A stretch of DNA of 64,000 nucleotides, taken from Billgrantia desiderata. Lineage in GTDB: Bacteria; Pseudomonadota; Gammaproteobacteria; Pseudomonadales; Halomonadaceae. The translations under genes and the position numbers were made by a program. The notes below the pieces were generated by a model that was not told where the DNA came from, searched no databases, and saw only the letters and a list, made by a program, of their open reading frames with translations. Shown piece after piece: positions 9,539 through 18,607 of the stretch (positions are counted from its first letter, which is position 1; the number at the start of each line of letters is the position of its first letter). The stretch lies in contig JAAQTN010000021.1 in assembly GCA_011742915.1 (NCBI GenBank), positions 1 through 64,000 of the forward strand, written 5' to 3'.

Positions 9539-10006
9539 ATGTCGAGCCATCGCATCCTGCCGCTTCGTCACCTTGCCGCCGGCCTGCTGCTGGCGCTGGG
9601 CCTGCTGTCGCTGTCGGCGCATGCCCAGCAGTACGAACAGGTCGGCGATTACCAGATCCACTACAGCGCGGTGAGCACCGACTTCCTGCCCGCTGCCGTG
9701 GCCGAGACCCACGGCATCCAGCGCAGCCCGGCCATGGCGCTGCTCAACGTCAGCGTGCTGCAGGAGGTCGGGAACGAACTGCGGCCGGTCAATGCCCCGG
9801 TCAGCGGTACGGTGGGAGAACTCAAGGGGCAGAATCGCACGCCGCTGGAGTTCCGCACTCTGCGCGAGGGAGATACGCAGTCGCAGGTGGCGGTATTCCG
9901 CATTCGTGACGACGAGCCCATGCGCTTCGATCTGGAAGTGCGCTACGACCGCAACCGGGAGCCGGCCGAGGTGGGCTTCGTGCAGCGTTTCCACATCGAC
10001 CGCTGA
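9539..10006 (+). CDS. DUF4426 periplasmic protein
   Basis: A 155-residue exported protein of unknown function. It has a clear Sec signal peptide (positively charged MSSHRILPLRH, a Leu/Ala-rich core, cleavage near SAHA-QQ) and a compact beta-rich domain with no cysteines. The sequence matches my recollection of DUF4426, which commonly follows metW in Pseudomonas-like genomes. The ATG at 9539 has AAGGAGA upstream. It is 58 bases after metW and 4 bases before the Rieske gene, so it is probably in the same operon. Confidence 0.8.
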   Translation: MSSHRILPLRHLAAGLLLALGLLSLSAHAQQYEQVGDYQIHYSAVSTDFLPAAVAETHGIQRSPAMALLNVSVLQEVGNELRPVNAPVSGTVGELKGQNRTPLEFRTLREGDTQSQVAVFRIRDDEPMRFDLEVRYDRNREPAEVGFVQRFHIDR

Positions 10007-10010
10007 GCCC

Positions 10011-10340
10011 ATGCCCCAGCCTATCGCCCACCTGCAGCAGTTCGATGCCTCGCCGTCGCGGGGTGTCGCGCTGCCCGACGGGCGTCAGGCCTTCCTGGTG
10101 CGCGTTCACGGCCGGGTCAGCGCCTTCGTCAATCGCTGCCCGCATCAGCAGGTGCCGCTCAACCTGCCGGATGGCGACTTTCTCGAAGCAGGCGGCGAAC
10201 TGATTCAGTGCGGCATGCACGGCGCGCTGTTCCTGCCGGAAAGCGGCGAGTGCGTGTTCGGCCCCTGCCAGGGCCGCTTCCTGGAGCCGCTGGCGATCTC
10301 AATCGACGCCGAGGGCAACATTCACTTGGCGAGTGAGTGA
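10011..10340 (+). CDS. Small Rieske [2Fe-2S] protein
   Basis: A stand-alone Rieske domain of 109 residues, likely a soluble electron carrier. The two cluster motifs are visible as CPHQQ (Cys-x-His) and CGMHGA (Cys-x-x-His). The tail is of NirD/ferredoxin-like type (GPCQGRFLEPLAI). Its electron-transfer partner is unknown. It begins 4 bases after the DUF4426 stop. Its last 42 bases overlap the 3' end of convergent sfsA, so both C-termini are encoded by the same DNA. Confidence 0.85.
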   Translation: MPQPIAHLQQFDASPSRGVALPDGRQAFLVRVHGRVSAFVNRCPHQQVPLNLPDGDFLEAGGELIQCGMHGALFLPESGECVFGPCQGRFLEPLAISIDAEGNIHLASE

Positions 10341-11057
10341 CACCGGAAGTTGGCCACCCAGCGCCACCGACACCGGCCGTGAATCTTGCCAGCCGAACTC
10401 GCAGCCGTAGGCCAGCACTTCCACTCCCCGCGCTGCCACGGCCTCGAGCGTGGCGGCGTAGGCCGGGTCGAGGTGTGCTGCCGGCGCCACGTCGCGAATG
10501 CCGGCGTGGGCGATGCAGAACAGCAGCACCGCACGCTGCCCCTGCTCGGCCAGGGCCGCCAGCGCCAGCAGGTGCTTGCGCCCGCGCTCGCTCACCGCGT
10601 CGGGAAAGTAACCGTGGCCATCGCTCTCCTTGAGCGTGACCTGCTTGACCTCGACGAAGGCGGTGCCGCGCTCGGGATCGTCGAGGCGAAAGTCGAGCCG
10701 CGCCCCCTCCACCTTGGCCTCGCGCCGGAGTTCGGCATAGCCGGCCAGCGCGGCAATTCGCTGCCCTTCCAGCGCCTCCTCGACGATGCGATTGGTGCGC
10801 CCGGTATGCACCGAGGCCAGCGCCACGCTACCGTCGGGCTGGGTCAGCTCGATCAGCTCCCAGGTCCAGGCCAGCTTGCGCGCCGGGTTGTCGCTCGGTG
10901 CCAGCCACACCCGGCAGCCGGGCACGTTGACCGCCCGCATCGAGCCGGTGTTGGGGCAGTGCGCCACCACCTCGCGGCCGTCGTCGAGACGCACGTCGGC
11001 CAGGAAACGCTTGTAACGGCGCAGCAGCACGCCGGGAACCAGCGACGGGTACTCCAT
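10299..11057 (-). CDS. sfsA: Sugar fermentation stimulation protein homologue SfsA
   Basis: DNA/RNA-binding, nuclease-like protein of unclear cellular role, named for its effect on maltose metabolism in E. coli. The 252 residues show the N-terminal OB-like part (LRRYKRFLADVRLDDG, HCPNTGSM) and a PD-(D/E)xK-like core (EGARLDFRLDD, AFVEVKQVTL). GGGGAGAGG precedes the ATG. It follows the aminotransferase gene by 9 bases. Its 3' end overlaps the Rieske gene. Confidence 0.92.
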   Translation of the reverse strand: MEYPSLVPGVLLRRYKRFLADVRLDDGREVVAHCPNTGSMRAVNVPGCRVWLAPSDNPARKLAWTWELIELTQPDGSVALASVHTGRTNRIVEEALEGQRIAALAGYAELRREAKVEGARLDFRLDDPERGTAFVEVKQVTLKESDGHGYFPDAVSERGRKHLLALAALAEQGQRAVLLFCIAHAGIRDVAPAAHLDPAYAATLEAVAARGVEVLAYGCEFGWQDSRPVSVALGGQLPVSLTRQVNVALGVD

Positions 11058-11066
11058 GCCTCTCCC

Positions 11067-12227
11067 CTACTGCCGCGCCAGGAAGCGTTCGAGCCGGCTC
11101 ACCGCCTCCTCCAGACGCTCGATCCCGGTGGTGAAGGCAATCCGCACATGATACTCGCCGCCCGTGACGGCGAAGTCGATGCCGGGCGTGATGGCGACGT
11201 TCTCCTCCTCCAGCAGGCGCTGACAGAAGGCCTGGCTGTCGCGGCTGTAGCGCGAGATGTCGAGCCACAGGTAGAAGGCGCCCTGGGGCGGCAGCGAGGG
11301 GGCAAGCCCAAGACGGGCGAGCCCGGCCAGCAGCGCATCGCGGCGACGGCCGAGTTCGCTGCGGCGGGCTTCGAGCAGCGCCCGGCACTCGGGGGTGAAG
11401 GCGGCGAGCGCCGCATGCTGCGCCGGGGTGGGTGCCGCCAGAAAGACGTTCTGCGCCAGCCGGGTCAAGGGTTCCACGGCCGCCTGGGGCGCCAACAGCC
11501 AGCCCAGGCGCCAGCCGGTCATGCCGAAGTACTTGGAGAAGCTGTTGACGACGAAGGCATCCGCGGTCAGCGAGGCCACCGACAGCGGCGCGATGTCGTA
11601 GCTGAGCCCCTGGTAGATCTCGTCCACCAGCAAATGACCGCCGCGTGCGGCCACCGTGTCGGCCACCGCCTTCAGCTGTGCCGCATCGAGCATATGGCCG
11701 GTGGGGTTGGACGGCGTGGCGAGCATCGCCAGCCGGGTCGCCTCTTGCCAGTGCCGCGCGACGAGGTTGGCATCGAGCTGCCAGCCGCTCTGCGGGCCGA
11801 TGGGCACGGTGTCCACCTCGGCACCCGCCAGCGCCATGAAGTGGCGGTTGCAGGGGTAGTTGGGGTCGGCCATCAGCACCCGGTCGCCGGGCCCGACCAG
11901 CAGTTGGCTGGCCAGCAGCAGCGCGCCGGAAGCCCCGGGCGTGACCAGAACCCGCCTGGGGTCGACGTCGGCACCGAAATGCTCGCCGTAGTGGCCGGCG
12001 ATCGCCTCGCGCAGAGCCGGCAACCCCGCCGCCGGGCTGTAGCGCGTGAGTCCGGCCGCGAGGGCCGCCTGTCCGGCCGCCACTACCGGCTCGGGGGTGG
12101 CGAAGTCGGGCTCGCCCACCTCGAGATGAATGACGTCGTGGCCGGCCGCCTCGCGCGCCTGAGCGGCCTCCAGCAGGCTCATCACACGAAAGGGTGCGAC
12201 GCGATCAACGCGCGGATTCCACGACAT
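11067..12227 (-). CDS. PLP-dependent class I/II aminotransferase
   Basis: A 386-residue fold-type I aminotransferase. It shows HLEVGEPDFATPEPV near the N-terminus, ATPSNPTGHMLD, VDEIYQGLSYD and the PLP-lysine site SFSKYFGMTGWRLGW. Its position next to dksA matches an aminotransferase of unassigned substrate in Pseudomonas, so I do not name the amino acid. AGGAG precedes the ATG at 12227. It is followed 9 bases later by sfsA and is divergent from dksA across 230 bases. Confidence 0.9.
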   Translation of the reverse strand: MSWNPRVDRVAPFRVMSLLEAAQAREAAGHDVIHLEVGEPDFATPEPVVAAGQAALAAGLTRYSPAAGLPALREAIAGHYGEHFGADVDPRRVLVTPGASGALLLASQLLVGPGDRVLMADPNYPCNRHFMALAGAEVDTVPIGPQSGWQLDANLVARHWQEATRLAMLATPSNPTGHMLDAAQLKAVADTVAARGGHLLVDEIYQGLSYDIAPLSVASLTADAFVVNSFSKYFGMTGWRLGWLLAPQAAVEPLTRLAQNVFLAAPTPAQHAALAAFTPECRALLEARRSELGRRRDALLAGLARLGLAPSLPPQGAFYLWLDISRYSRDSQAFCQRLLEEENVAITPGIDFAVTGGEYHVRIAFTTGIERLEEAVSRLERFLARQ

Positions 12228-12457
12228 GGCTGACTCCTGAAACACAAAGATAGATGACCGACGTTGGGCACTTTTCCCGTTCCCACGGTCAAAAAACCAT
12301 ACCATTGATTTGACTCACCTGGGGATGCCAGGCGTTGCTGCCAGGTATTGCAAAGTTGGCCAATATCCGATAAACAAGCATGCCTTTGGCGTGAGATACC
12401 TTGCACCAGGTTGCGGCGGGTATTGATCAGCAGTCACTCAAGTAATGAGGCAGTCCC

Positions 12458-12895
12458 ATGCCAGTAGCAGACAAGAAAGCGGAAGCGCCCAAAAAGTTCA
12501 CCCCGTACGAGTCGGCACCGGGTGAAGAGTACATGAACGAGCAGCAGCTTGAGCACTTCCGACAGATCCTGCTGGGCTGGAAACAGGAGCTCATGGAAGA
12601 AGTCGATCGCACCGTGCGCCATCTGCAGGAAGAGGCGAACAACTACGCCGACCCTGCGGACCGGGCCACCCAGGAAGAGGGGTTCAGCCTGGAGCTGCGG
12701 ACCCGCGATCGCGAGCGCAAGCTGCTCAAGAAGATCAACGAGACCCTCGAGAAGATCGACGAGGAGGACTACGGCTACTGCGAGGCGTGCGGCGTCGAGA
12801 TCGGCATTCGCCGACTGGAGGCTCGCCCCACCGCTACGCTGTGCGTCGACTGCAAGACCCTGGCCGAACTCAAGGAAAAGCAGCTCGGCGGCTGA
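12458..12895 (+). CDS. dksA: RNA polymerase-binding transcription factor DksA
   Basis: Binds the RNA polymerase secondary channel and, with ppGpp, mediates the stringent response. The 145 residues have a long coiled-coil with acidic tip residues in DPADRA (D65 and D68) and a four-cysteine zinc finger (C108, C111, C129, C132). All are conserved, so it should be a canonical, active DksA. GAGG lies just before the ATG. A 10-bp hairpin follows the gene before gluQ, the usual downstream partner. Confidence 0.96.
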   Translation: MPVADKKAEAPKKFTPYESAPGEEYMNEQQLEHFRQILLGWKQELMEEVDRTVRHLQEEANNYADPADRATQEEGFSLELRTRDRERKLLKKINETLEKIDEEDYGYCEACGVEIGIRRLEARPTATLCVDCKTLAELKEKQLGG

Positions 12896-12926
12896 GGTCT
12901 CTGCCGTGTGGGTCGCTTCACTTCGC

Positions 12927-12950
12927 AACGGGCACCCCTGGGTGCCCGTT
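12927..12950 (+). terminator. Hairpin after dksA
   Basis: AACGGGCACC pairs perfectly with GGTGCCCGTT around a CCTG loop. Only CGCATG follows, with no U-tract. It may act as a partial terminator or attenuator between dksA and gluQ. Confidence 0.5.
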
Positions 12951-12982
12951 CGCATGTCGGTCGTCATCCCCGGGAGCGCGTC

Positions 12983-13861
12983 ATGACCGGCTACCGCGGT
13001 CGCTTCGCCCCGACCCCCTCGGGCGCCCTGCACTTCGGCTCGCTGATTGCCGCCCTGGCCAGCTTTGTCGATGCGCGCCGGGCCGGAGGCGAATGGCTAG
13101 TGCGTATCGAGGACATCGATCCGCCGCGCTGCCCGGCGGGTGCCGCCGACACCATTCTGCGCCAGCTCGAGGCGTTCGGCCTGCACTGGGACGGCCCCGT
13201 GCTGTGGCAACACTCACGCGACTCGGCTTATGCTGCGGCACTGGAGCGGCTCGAGGCGCTGGGGCTGGCCTATCCCTGTAGCTGCTCGCGCAAGCAGTGG
13301 CGTGACTTTTCGGTCTACCCCGGCTGGTGCCGTGGCGGTCCGCGCGAGCCGGACAAGCCGCTTGCCTGGCGCCTGCGCAGCAACCTCGGCCTGCGTCCGG
13401 TGGTATGGCAGGACCGCCTGTTCGGCGAGCAGCGCTTCGATCCGGCCGAGCTCGGCGACGTGGTGCTCAAGCGCAAGGACGGCCTGTGGGCCTATCAGCT
13501 GGCGGTGGTGGTCGACGACGCCGATCAGGGCATCACGGATATCGTTCGCGGCTTCGACCTGCTCGACAACACGCCCTGGCAGCGCCAACTGCAGCAGGCG
13601 CTGGAGTTGGCCGAGCCGCGCTATCTGCACCTGCCCTTGATCGTCAATCGCGACGGCCAGAAGCTCTCCAAGCAGAATCTGGCCCCGGCGCTGCCGTGCG
13701 AGGAGAGCGCCGTACGGCCGCTGCTGTACCGCGCCCTGGCGGCACTCGACCAGGCGCCGCCCGCCGAGCTGGGCACGGCGCCGGTGCAGGAGCAGCTGGC
13801 CTGGGCCATCGACCACTGGGAACCGAGCCGAATCCGCCCCGAGGCCCACCGCCAGGAGTGA
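12983..13861 (+). CDS. gluQ: Glutamyl-queuosine tRNA(Asp) synthetase
   Basis: Attaches glutamate to the queuosine at the wobble base of tRNA-Asp. It is a truncated GluRS-like protein of 292 residues with the HIGH-like HFGS (17-20), a KLSKQN motif and the Zn site CSCSRKQW...YPGWC. It lacks the C-terminal anticodon-binding domain, as expected for this family. The ATG at 12983 follows CGGGAG. The next gene starts 9 bases after its stop. Confidence 0.93.
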   Translation: MTGYRGRFAPTPSGALHFGSLIAALASFVDARRAGGEWLVRIEDIDPPRCPAGAADTILRQLEAFGLHWDGPVLWQHSRDSAYAAALERLEALGLAYPCSCSRKQWRDFSVYPGWCRGGPREPDKPLAWRLRSNLGLRPVVWQDRLFGEQRFDPAELGDVVLKRKDGLWAYQLAVVVDDADQGITDIVRGFDLLDNTPWQRQLQQALELAEPRYLHLPLIVNRDGQKLSKQNLAPALPCEESAVRPLLYRALAALDQAPPAELGTAPVQEQLAWAIDHWEPSRIRPEAHRQE

Positions 13862-13870
13862 GGAGCGTCC

Positions 13871-14047
13871 ATGTACGTCTACCGCATCATGCTGTTCCTG
13901 GTTCTGGCCGGCTATCTGCTGTCGCCGCTGCTGATGAGCGGCTGGTCGAGCCCCGGAGTCGCCTGGTACCGCCCCTTCGTCATCTGGGGCGTACTGATCG
14001 CCCTGACGCTGTGGCTGGAGCAGAAGAGGAAGCTCGATGAACGCTAG
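13871..14047 (+). CDS. cbrX: CbrX-like small membrane protein
   Basis: A 58-residue protein beginning MYVYRIMLFLVLAGYLLSP and ending [12 protein letters not shown]. It has two hydrophobic segments (about 5-22 and 33-50), so an inner-membrane hairpin is likely. GAGGAG lies at a good distance from the ATG. Its last 11 bases overlap the start of cbrA in another frame, so translation of cbrA is probably coupled to it. A small gene in this position, cbrX, is known from Pseudomonas; the assignment here rests on position, size and hydrophobicity. Its role is probably to set CbrA levels. Confidence 0.75.
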   Translation: MYVYRIMLFLVLAGYLLSPLLMSGWSSPGVAWYRPFVIWGVLIALTLWLEQKRKLDER

Positions 14048-16994
14048 CCTGGTCAGCGTGTTCGCCCTCGGTACCGGCTTCCTGCTGCTGATGTTTCTCT
14101 GCGCCCTGGCGGTGGAGCGGGGCTGGCTGAGCCGCCGCGTGACCCGTCATCCGGCCGTCTACACCCTGGCGCTGGGCGTCTATGCCAGCGCCTGGGCGAT
14201 CTACGGCAGCCTGGAGCTGGCCTCGAGCGCCGGCTACGGCTATCTCGCCTATTACCTGGGCGTGGCCGGCGCCTTTCTGCTGGCCCCGGTACTGCTGGTG
14301 CCCATCCAGCGCATGACCCGCACCCACCAGCTCGCCTCGCTGGCCGACCTGTTCGCCTTCCGCTTCCGCTCGCGCTGGGTCGGCACCATGATCACCGTGA
14401 TCAGCCTGCTGGCGGTGATGCCGCTGCTGGCGCTGCAGGTGCAGACCTTGGGCGATGCCATCTTCCTGATGACCGGCACCGCCTCACCGTCGCTGCTCGC
14501 CCTGGCGCTGTGCGCCCTGATCGCACTGTTCGCGATGATCTTCGGCGCCCGCCACGGCAAGGGCCCGGCGCGACACGACACCCTGCTGGCGGTCATCGCC
14601 CTGACCTCGGTGGTCAAGCTCTTCGCCATGCTGGCACTGGGCGCCATCGCCCTGTTCGTCGTCTTCGATGGCCCCGCCGACCTGCAGCACTGGCTCGACG
14701 GCCCCGGCCAGCTCTACCAGGCTGGCGTGGTGCAGCCGGATGCCGCCCACTGGCGCACCCTGCTGCTGCTGTTCTTCGCCGCCGCGCTGTTGATGCCGCA
14801 CATCTTTCACATCACCTTCGCCGAGACCCTGTCGCGGCACACCCTGCTGCAGGCGAGTTGGTCGCTGCCGCTGTTCCTGCTGCTGATGGCGATTCCGGTA
14901 CCGCTGATCCTGTGGGCGGGCCAGCGGCTGGGCAGCCACGAACTGGTGGGCGCCGCCTATCTGGCCTTCGGTCTCTCCGACGCCTTCTGGGTCCAGGCAC
15001 TGGCGTTCCTGGCCGGCCTGGCCGCCAGCAGCGGCACCATGGTCATCATCGCCATGGCGCTGTCCGGCATGATCCTCAACCACGTGCTGCTGGTGGCCCA
15101 CCCACCCGAGGCCCAGCCCAATCTCTACCGCTGGCTGCGCTGGCTGCGCCGGGCGCTGATGGCCGCGGTGATTCTCAGCGGCTGGCTGTTCTATCGTACG
15201 GTCGGCGTCAACCACGACCTGACCACCCTGGCGCTGGCCGCCTTCGTCGGCATGGCCCAGTGTCTGCCGGGGCTACTGGCACTGCTCTACTGGCCCGGGG
15301 CCAACCGCAAGGGCATGGTCTCGGGGCTGGTCGTCGGCGTGCTCATCTGGCTCGTCGGCCTGTGGCTGCCGCTGCTCACCGGCCTGCCCACCCTGATCCT
15401 GATCCCACCGGGACTCGAGCTGCTCGACGGCGAACCGGACTGGTACGTGGTCACCCTGGTGTCGCTGGCACTCAACGTGCTCGTCTTCATCATCGTCTCG
15501 CTGGCCACGCGGACCTCCGAGGGCGAGCGCGCCGCTGCCGAAGCCTGTTCGGTGGATGCCGTGATCCGGCCCAAGCGCATGCAGCTGCTGGCCGCCACCG
15601 GCGAGGAGTTCAAGCAGCCGCTGGCCCAGGCGCTGGGCGAGGAGGTCGCCCAGCGTGAGGTGGAGCGCGCCCTGACCGATCTCGGCATGTCGCCGCTGGA
15701 TGGCCGCCCCTATGCCCTGCGCCGGCTGCGCGATCGTATCCAGGCCAACCTCTCCGGCCTGATGGGGCCCTCGGTGGCCCAGGACATCGTCGACCGCTAC
15801 CTGCCCTATCGCCGCAGCGGCCAGGAGCCCACCGACGACATCCACTTCGTCGAAAGCCGTCTCGAGGCCTACCGTTCGCGGCTCACCGGCCTGGCCCGCG
15901 AGCTCGACGGCCTGCGCCGCTATCATCGGCGCATCCTCACCCGCCTGCCGGTGGGCCTGTGTGCCTTCGGCGTCGATGACGAACTGCTGATGTGGAACGA
16001 CGCCCTGGCCGAGCTCTCCGGCATCGACGGCGGCAGCGTCGTGGGGGCCAGACGCGACGGCCTGCCGGCGCCCTGGTCCGAGCTGTTGGGCCGCGCCCTG
16101 GTCGAGCCCAACGACCACCTCTACAAGCAGCCGGTCGAACTGCGCGGCAACACCCGCTACCTGACCTTCCATCGCGCCGAACTGCAGGCCGACGACGACG
16201 TGCGCGGCGGCACCGTGATCCTGGTCGAGGACCACAGCGAGATGAAGTGGCTCGAGGACGAGCTGGTGCACGCCGCCCGGCTGGCCTCGATCGGTCAGCT
16301 GGCGGCCGGGGTGGCCCATGAGATCGGCAATCCGGTGACCGGCATCTCCTCGCTGGCCCAGAACCTGCGCTACGACACCGACGACCCCGAAGTGCTGGAA
16401 ACCGCCCAGCAGATCCAGCAGCTGACCGACCGCATCTCGCGCATCGTCAGCTCACTGGTGGGCTTCGCCCATGGCGGTCGTCACGTGAAGGACACCACCC
16501 TGGCGTCGGTCTCCATTGCCGCCATCGCCGAAGAGGCGCTGCACTTGATCCGGCTGGCACGCTCGGGCGAGGATGTCCGGTACCGCAATCTCTGTCCTCC
16601 CGAGCTGAAGGTGCTCGGCGACACCCAGCGGCTGCAGCAGGTGATGATCAATCTGCTGAGCAACGCACGGGACGCCAGCGAGCCGGGCGGCAAGGTGGAC
16701 ATCGATGCCGAGCCGGATGGCGACACGGTTAAGGTCACCGTGACCGACGAGGGGCATGGGCTCGACGACCGGGTTCGCGAGCACCTCTTCGAGCCCTTCA
16801 CCACCACCAAGCCGCCGGGCGAAGGCACGGGACTCGGCCTGCCCCTGGTTTACAGCATCGTTGCCGAGCATCATGGCAGGATAGAGATCGAATCGCCGCC
16901 CCCGGGGGCTGAGCGGGGCACCCGCATCTGTCTGTGGCTGCCCACCGAACGAGAGGATGGTGAACATACCGATGAGCCGGATTCTGATCGTTGA
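14037..16994 (+). CDS. cbrA: Transporter-sensor histidine kinase CbrA
   Basis: Sensor of the CbrAB system for carbon/nitrogen balance and amino-acid use. Its 985 residues carry an N-terminal sodium:solute-symporter-like module with about 12-13 membrane segments (1-490) and a linker. A PAS domain follows at about 630-740. The phospho-acceptor His761 lies in [10 protein letters not shown], followed by an ATPase domain (N-box [11 protein letters not shown] near 868, then DEGHGLDD and [10 protein letters not shown]). Size and architecture match Pseudomonas CbrA (about 983). Whether the transporter domain carries histidine, as reported in Pseudomonas, cannot be read here. It overlaps cbrX upstream and cbrB downstream. 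Confidence 0.93.
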   Translation: MNASLVSVFALGTGFLLLMFLCALAVERGWLSRRVTRHPAVYTLALGVYASAWAIYGSLELASSAGYGYLAYYLGVAGAFLLAPVLLVPIQRMTRTHQLASLADLFAFRFRSRWVGTMITVISLLAVMPLLALQVQTLGDAIFLMTGTASPSLLALALCALIALFAMIFGARHGKGPARHDTLLAVIALTSVVKLFAMLALGAIALFVVFDGPADLQHWLDGPGQLYQAGVVQPDAAHWRTLLLLFFAAALLMPHIFHITFAETLSRHTLLQASWSLPLFLLLMAIPVPLILWAGQRLGSHELVGAAYLAFGLSDAFWVQALAFLAGLAASSGTMVIIAMALSGMILNHVLLVAHPPEAQPNLYRWLRWLRRALMAAVILSGWLFYRTVGVNHDLTTLALAAFVGMAQCLPGLLALLYWPGANRKGMVSGLVVGVLIWLVGLWLPLLTGLPTLILIPPGLELLDGEPDWYVVTLVSLALNVLVFIIVSLATRTSEGERAAAEACSVDAVIRPKRMQLLAATGEEFKQPLAQALGEEVAQREVERALTDLGMSPLDGRPYALRRLRDRIQANLSGLMGPSVAQDIVDRYLPYRRSGQEPTDDIHFVESRLEAYRSRLTGLARELDGLRRYHRRILTRLPVGLCAFGVDDELLMWNDALAELSGIDGGSVVGARRDGLPAPWSELLGRALVEPNDHLYKQPVELRGNTRYLTFHRAELQADDDVRGGTVILVEDHSEMKWLEDELVHAARLASIGQLAAGVAHEIGNPVTGISSLAQNLRYDTDDPEVLETAQQIQQLTDRISRIVSSLVGFAHGGRHVKDTTLASVSIAAIAEEALHLIRLARSGEDVRYRNLCPPELKVLGDTQRLQQVMINLLSNARDASEPGGKVDIDAEPDGDTVKVTVTDEGHGLDDRVREHLFEPFTTTKPPGEGTGLGLPLVYSIVAEHHGRIEIESPPPGAERGTRICLWLPTEREDGEHTDEPDSDR

Positions 16995-18363
16995 AGACGA
17001 AGCCATCATCCGCACCGCACTGCGCCGGCTGCTGGAGCGTCACGACTACCAGGTGAGCGAGGCCGGCTGCGTGGACGAGGCGCTCGCGCTGGAGCCGCGC
17101 GGCTTCGACCTGGTGATCAGCGACCTGCGCCTGCCCGGCGAGCCCGGCACCGACCTGATCGAGCACGCCGCGCCGACCCCGGTGCTGATCATGACCAGCT
17201 ATGCCAGCATGCGCTCCGCGGTGGAGGCGCTCAAGCAGGGCGCCGTGGATTACGTGGCCAAGCCCTTCGACCATGACGAGCTGCTGGAGACCGTGGCCCG
17301 GGTGCTCCATCAGCGGTCGACACACAGCACCTCACCGCCTGACATCACCGATGCCGGCGGCGCACGCCAGCCGATGATCGGCGAGTGCGCCGCCATGCAG
17401 GCGGTCTACACCCGCATCCGCAAGACCGCTCCGGCCGACGTCACCGTGCTGATCCAGGGCGAGTCGGGCACCGGCAAGGAACTGGTCGCCCGCGCCATTC
17501 ACCAGCAGAGCCAACGCGCCCACGCCCCGCTCATCTGCGTCAACTGCGCGGCCATCCCCGAAACCCTGATCGAGTCGGAGCTGTTCGGCCACGAGAAGGG
17601 TGCCTTCACCGGCGCCAGCGCCGCCCGCACCGGCCTGGTCGAAGCCGCCGATGGCGGCACGCTGTTTCTCGACGAGATTGGCGAGCTGCCGCTGGATGCC
17701 CAGGCGCGCCTGCTGCGCGTGCTGCAGGAAGGCGAGATCCGTCGCATCGGCTCGGTGGAGACCCGCCATGTCGACGTGCGTCTGATCGCCGCCACGCATC
17801 GCGACCTGCGCGCACTGTCGAAGACCGGCGAGTTCCGCCTCGATCTCTACTACCGGCTCAACGTGATGCAGATCGACCTGCCGCCGCTGCGCGAGCGCGA
17901 GGACGACATCCTGCTGATCGCCGACGTACTGCTGGAGAAGGCCTGCCAGCGCCACCATCGCGACGGCTTGCGCCTGTCGCGCGCGGCGCGGCGCGAGATA
18001 CGCGACTACCCCTGGCCCGGCAACGTGCGGGAGTTGGAGAACGCGCTCGAACGCGGCGTGATCCTCGCCGAGGGCCATCTCATTCACCCCGACGATCTGG
18101 GCCTCAGGCCGAGCCTGGCACCGGCGCCCCGCAGCATCGTCGAATCCCAGCCGGCCACCGCCCAGGTCGAGAGCGAAGTGCTGGACGCCGAAGAGGACCT
18201 TTCGCTGGAGGACTATTTCCAGCACTTCGTGCTCGAGCACCAGGATCACATGAGCGAGACGGAGCTCGCCCAGAAGCTCGGCATCAGCCGCAAGTGCCTG
18301 TGGGAGCGACGTCAGCGCCTGGGCATTCCACGCAAGAAGCAGGCCCGCCGCAGCAGCGCCTGA
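16972..18363 (+). CDS. cbrB: Sigma-54-dependent response regulator CbrB
   Basis: NtrC-family activator of 463 residues. A receiver domain carries Asp51 in VISDLRLPG. The AAA+ domain has Walker A GESGTGKE at 163-170 and the sigma-54 contact GAFTGA at 210-215. A Fis-type helix-turn-helix lies at the C-terminus ([19 protein letters not shown]). The start [10 protein letters not shown] at 16972 is chosen for the conserved receiver N-terminus; an in-frame ATG at 16957 is possible. It overlaps the end of cbrA, so the pair is co-translated. Its likely main target is the RNA gene immediately downstream. Confidence 0.93.
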   Translation: MSRILIVEDEAIIRTALRRLLERHDYQVSEAGCVDEALALEPRGFDLVISDLRLPGEPGTDLIEHAAPTPVLIMTSYASMRSAVEALKQGAVDYVAKPFDHDELLETVARVLHQRSTHSTSPPDITDAGGARQPMIGECAAMQAVYTRIRKTAPADVTVLIQGESGTGKELVARAIHQQSQRAHAPLICVNCAAIPETLIESELFGHEKGAFTGASAARTGLVEAADGGTLFLDEIGELPLDAQARLLRVLQEGEIRRIGSVETRHVDVRLIAATHRDLRALSKTGEFRLDLYYRLNVMQIDLPPLREREDDILLIADVLLEKACQRHHRDGLRLSRAARREIRDYPWPGNVRELENALERGVILAEGHLIHPDDLGLRPSLAPAPRSIVESQPATAQVESEVLDAEEDLSLEDYFQHFVLEHQDHMSETELAQKLGISRKCLWERRQRLGIPRKKQARRSSA

Positions 18364-18410
18364 CCGCCTCGCCCCTTTCTACGACTAATGTCCAAGCGTC
18401 TCGTGCGGCT

Positions 18411-18428
18411 GCGCCAAGGCGCTTTTTT
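18411..18428 (+). terminator. Terminator after cbrB
   Basis: A GC-rich inverted element GCGCC-AA-GGCGC is followed directly by TTTTTT, about 50 bases after the cbrB stop. The loop as drawn is too short, so the real hairpin must open a pair or use flanking bases. Confidence 0.6.
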
Positions 18429-18455
18429 GTGCCCTTCCATACGCTCATGCACCAG

Positions 18456-18508
18456 GTGTTACCTTCCCACCCAGAACCTGCCCCCTCATGGCGCAACCGA
18501 GGTAACAC
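18456..18508 (+). promoter_or_regulatory. Candidate CbrB upstream activating sites for crcZ
   Basis: GTGTTACC (18456-18463) and GGTAACAC (18501-18508) form a perfect 8-bp inverted pair, centred about 45 bases apart. They lie about 100-150 bases upstream of the predicted sigma-54 start. I recall TGTTAC/GTAACA as the half-sites of CbrB elements in Pseudomonas, although the spacing there is shorter. The assignment is inference. Confidence 0.55.
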
Positions 18509-18580
18509 ATTCGCCATGGCACGCCGGGGCGCATCCGAGACGCCAAGGCAAGCCACTGTTTTTCATGAATTAAAAAAAGC

Positions 18581-18598
18581 TTGGCATATGCCGTGCAA
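18581..18598 (+). promoter_or_regulatory. Sigma-54 promoter of the CrcZ-like RNA
   Basis: TTGGCATATGCCGTGCAA contains GG at 18583-18584 and GC at 18595-18596, exactly 10 bases apart. It fits the -24/-12 consensus TTGGCAC-N5-TTGCA well. The predicted start of transcription is about 18608. A sigma-54 activator (CbrB) is encoded immediately upstream. Confidence 0.8.
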
Positions 18599-18607
18599 CA
18601 TTCATGG

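Noticed and set aside
18517-18532. TGGCACGCCGGGGCGC as an alternative sigma-54 promoter.
   Set aside because: Ten bases after GG there is CG rather than GC; the element at 18581 has the exact spacing and sits correctly before the RNA.
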